Translations under genes and position numbers: made by a program
In this document: in pieces, positions 63,162 through 64,000 of the stretch
How positions within the stretch are numbered: the first letter of the stretch is position 1
Layout: each line of letters begins with the position of its first letter
Assembly: GCA_032622095.1 (NCBI GenBank)
Contig: CP136061.1
Location: forward strand, 35,161,797 to 35,225,796
DNA length: 64,000 nucleotides
Source of the DNA: Siphonodentalium dalli
Lineage: Eukaryota; Mollusca; Scaphopoda; Gadilida; Siphonodentaliidae
Reading direction: 5' to 3'
Notes under the pieces: generated by a model
Told to the model about the DNA's origin: nothing
What the model saw: the letters and a program-made list of their open reading frames with translations, nothing else
Database searches by the model: none

Positions 63162-63542
63162 CAGTCCCTTCAATACTTTAGTGGTATAGCTGTCCCTTCA
63201 CTACTATAGTGGTATAGCTGTCCCTTCATTACTATAGTGGTATAGCTGTTCCTTAACTACTATAGTGGTATATATGTCCCTTGATTAATATAGTGGTATA
63301 GCTGTCCCTTCACTACTATAGAGGTATAGCTGTCCCTTCACTACTATTGTGGTATAGCTGTCCCTTCACTATATGCCTGTCAGACTACTATTGTGGTATA
63401 GCTGTCCCTTCACTATATGCCTGTCAGACTACTATTGTGGTATAGCTGTCCCTTCACTACTATGATGGTATAGCTGTCCCTTCACTACTATAGAGGTATA
63501 GCTGTCCCTTCACTACTATAGTGGTATAGTTGTCCCTTCACT
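63162..63542 (+). repeat. 28-bp intronic minisatellite, about 13 units
   Basis: Unit CTACTATAGTGGTATAGCTG plus TCCCTTCA. Two units contain an inserted TATATGCCTGTCAGA, giving a longer variant. It begins almost at the 5' splice site of the preceding exon. Confidence 0.92.
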
Positions 63543-63806
63543 CTGCGCTTGTCAGACCACTGTATTCAGACTGTTTTGGTTAGAATTCATTGTGCACAGA
63601 AACTAAACTGTCCATATTCAATTAATCGGGAATTGTCCCCCATATTGTAGCACAATATAGTCCTCGTGATAACTCCTTCGATCACCGTGCACGGTACACC
63701 TTACGCTAAATCCACTAAATAACTTCAACTTGTATGAAAAATTATCATAATTCAAGCTTGAATCAACTAGATTTGTCAGCATTTCAGCCTGTTCTCCCGA
63801 AAACCA
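63543..63806. other. Fragment of the TGGTCTGACCACT element, then unassigned
   Basis: GTCAGACCACTGTATTCAGA, CTGTTTTGGTTAGAATTCATT resembles one arm of 45624-45866. The minus ORF 63618-63812 (FSGEQAEMLTNLVDSS then HGDRRSYHEDYIVLQYGG) has protein-like composition but no other support. Confidence 0.35.
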
Positions 63807-63955
63807 GCACATTATCTGCTTATATTAATAGAAACTTGTTTTATGTAGATAATTTGCTTAGAATCGCCCAATTTTGAGTCGATAATGTGCTGAAAATGAG
63901 AACTTTTAGTCACATTATCGACTTATAATGAGGCAATTCTAAGCAGATTATGTGC
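63807..63955. repeat. Hairpin element (GCACATTATCTGCTTA ends)
   Basis: GCACATTATCTGCTTA at 63807 pairs with TAAGCAGATTATGTGC ending 63955, and a nested pair GCTTAGAATCGCC / GTCGATAATGTG with GGCAATTCTAAGC / CACATTATCGAC lies inside, so the same arms occur twice. Probably a small MITE. Confidence 0.65.
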
Positions 63956-64000
63956 GCACAATGATACAAATAAGCAAACTTACGACTCTTCGGATGTGCG

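Overview
This is a gene-poor, repeat-dense window of animal nuclear DNA, most likely from a mollusc (bivalve or gastropod). The grounds are these. Base composition is AT-rich and there are no long ORFs. Short exons have GT/AG splice signals. Retroposon tails of the CGTTAAACTTCCAATCAATC type occur, as do decayed tandem modules ending in (GGAC)n, both of which I associate with mollusc genomes. The telomere-type repeat is CCCTAA. There is no bacterial gene organisation, no rRNA, no CRISPR and no tRNA that I would defend. Nearly all short ORFs are shadows of repeats.

Genes. The best coding evidence is a minus-strand pair of exons: a 95-bp exon (54342-54436) with clean splice signals encoding one transmembrane helix, and a phase-compatible exon (49186-49475) encoding a hydrophilic tail and stop. 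A separate plus-strand 150-bp exon lies at 63006-63155 and a plausible plus-strand last exon at about 30101-30283. Weaker exon-like ORFs are at 33463-33726, 38788-39030, 43452-43673 and 57023-57283, and an LRR fragment is at 21348-21513. The genes to which these exons belong run through introns filled with transposons.

Mobile DNA. (1) Elements with TTAA target duplications (piggyBac-like ends CCCTTTACCCAACA or CCCTTTCAGTGCCAGG) occur about ten times and carry one or two copies of an approximately 65-bp perfect hairpin; the same hairpin also sits between a third, unrelated type of terminus. (2) Other TTAA elements with ends AGRTGGATTATC (two copies) or AGGTACT (one). (3) Foldback elements ending GCTGAA..GGTCACTCTCAC with 9-bp target duplications, two intact (28514-28890, 61009-61393) and several rearranged. 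(4) A 1.19-kb element (49674-50862) with 10-bp flanking direct repeats whose subterminal minisatellite is made of telomere repeats. (5) A young non-autonomous LTR retrotransposon (30454-32980, minus strand) with identical-looking 535-bp LTRs and only gag. (6) An element at 34618-37376 with the A1-ORF-B1A2-B2 split direct repeats of Ngaro-type tyrosine-recombinase retroelements and an SGNH-hydrolase-like remnant. (7) LINE fragments, TA-flanked MITEs, a second double-hairpin MITE family, and a foldback family with a one-sided 20-bp expansion.

Tandem arrays are abundant: 42/43/58 bp (11.8-13.9 kb), 28 bp with a seven-unit higher order (19.7-20.2 kb), 208 bp (39.0-40.4 kb), 20 bp, about 58 bp (44.7-45.6 kb), 49 bp, 31 bp, 175 bp (a MITE turned satellite, 57.4-57.9 kb), 28 bp (63.2-63.5 kb), and a 600-bp TCA/TCG triplet tract.
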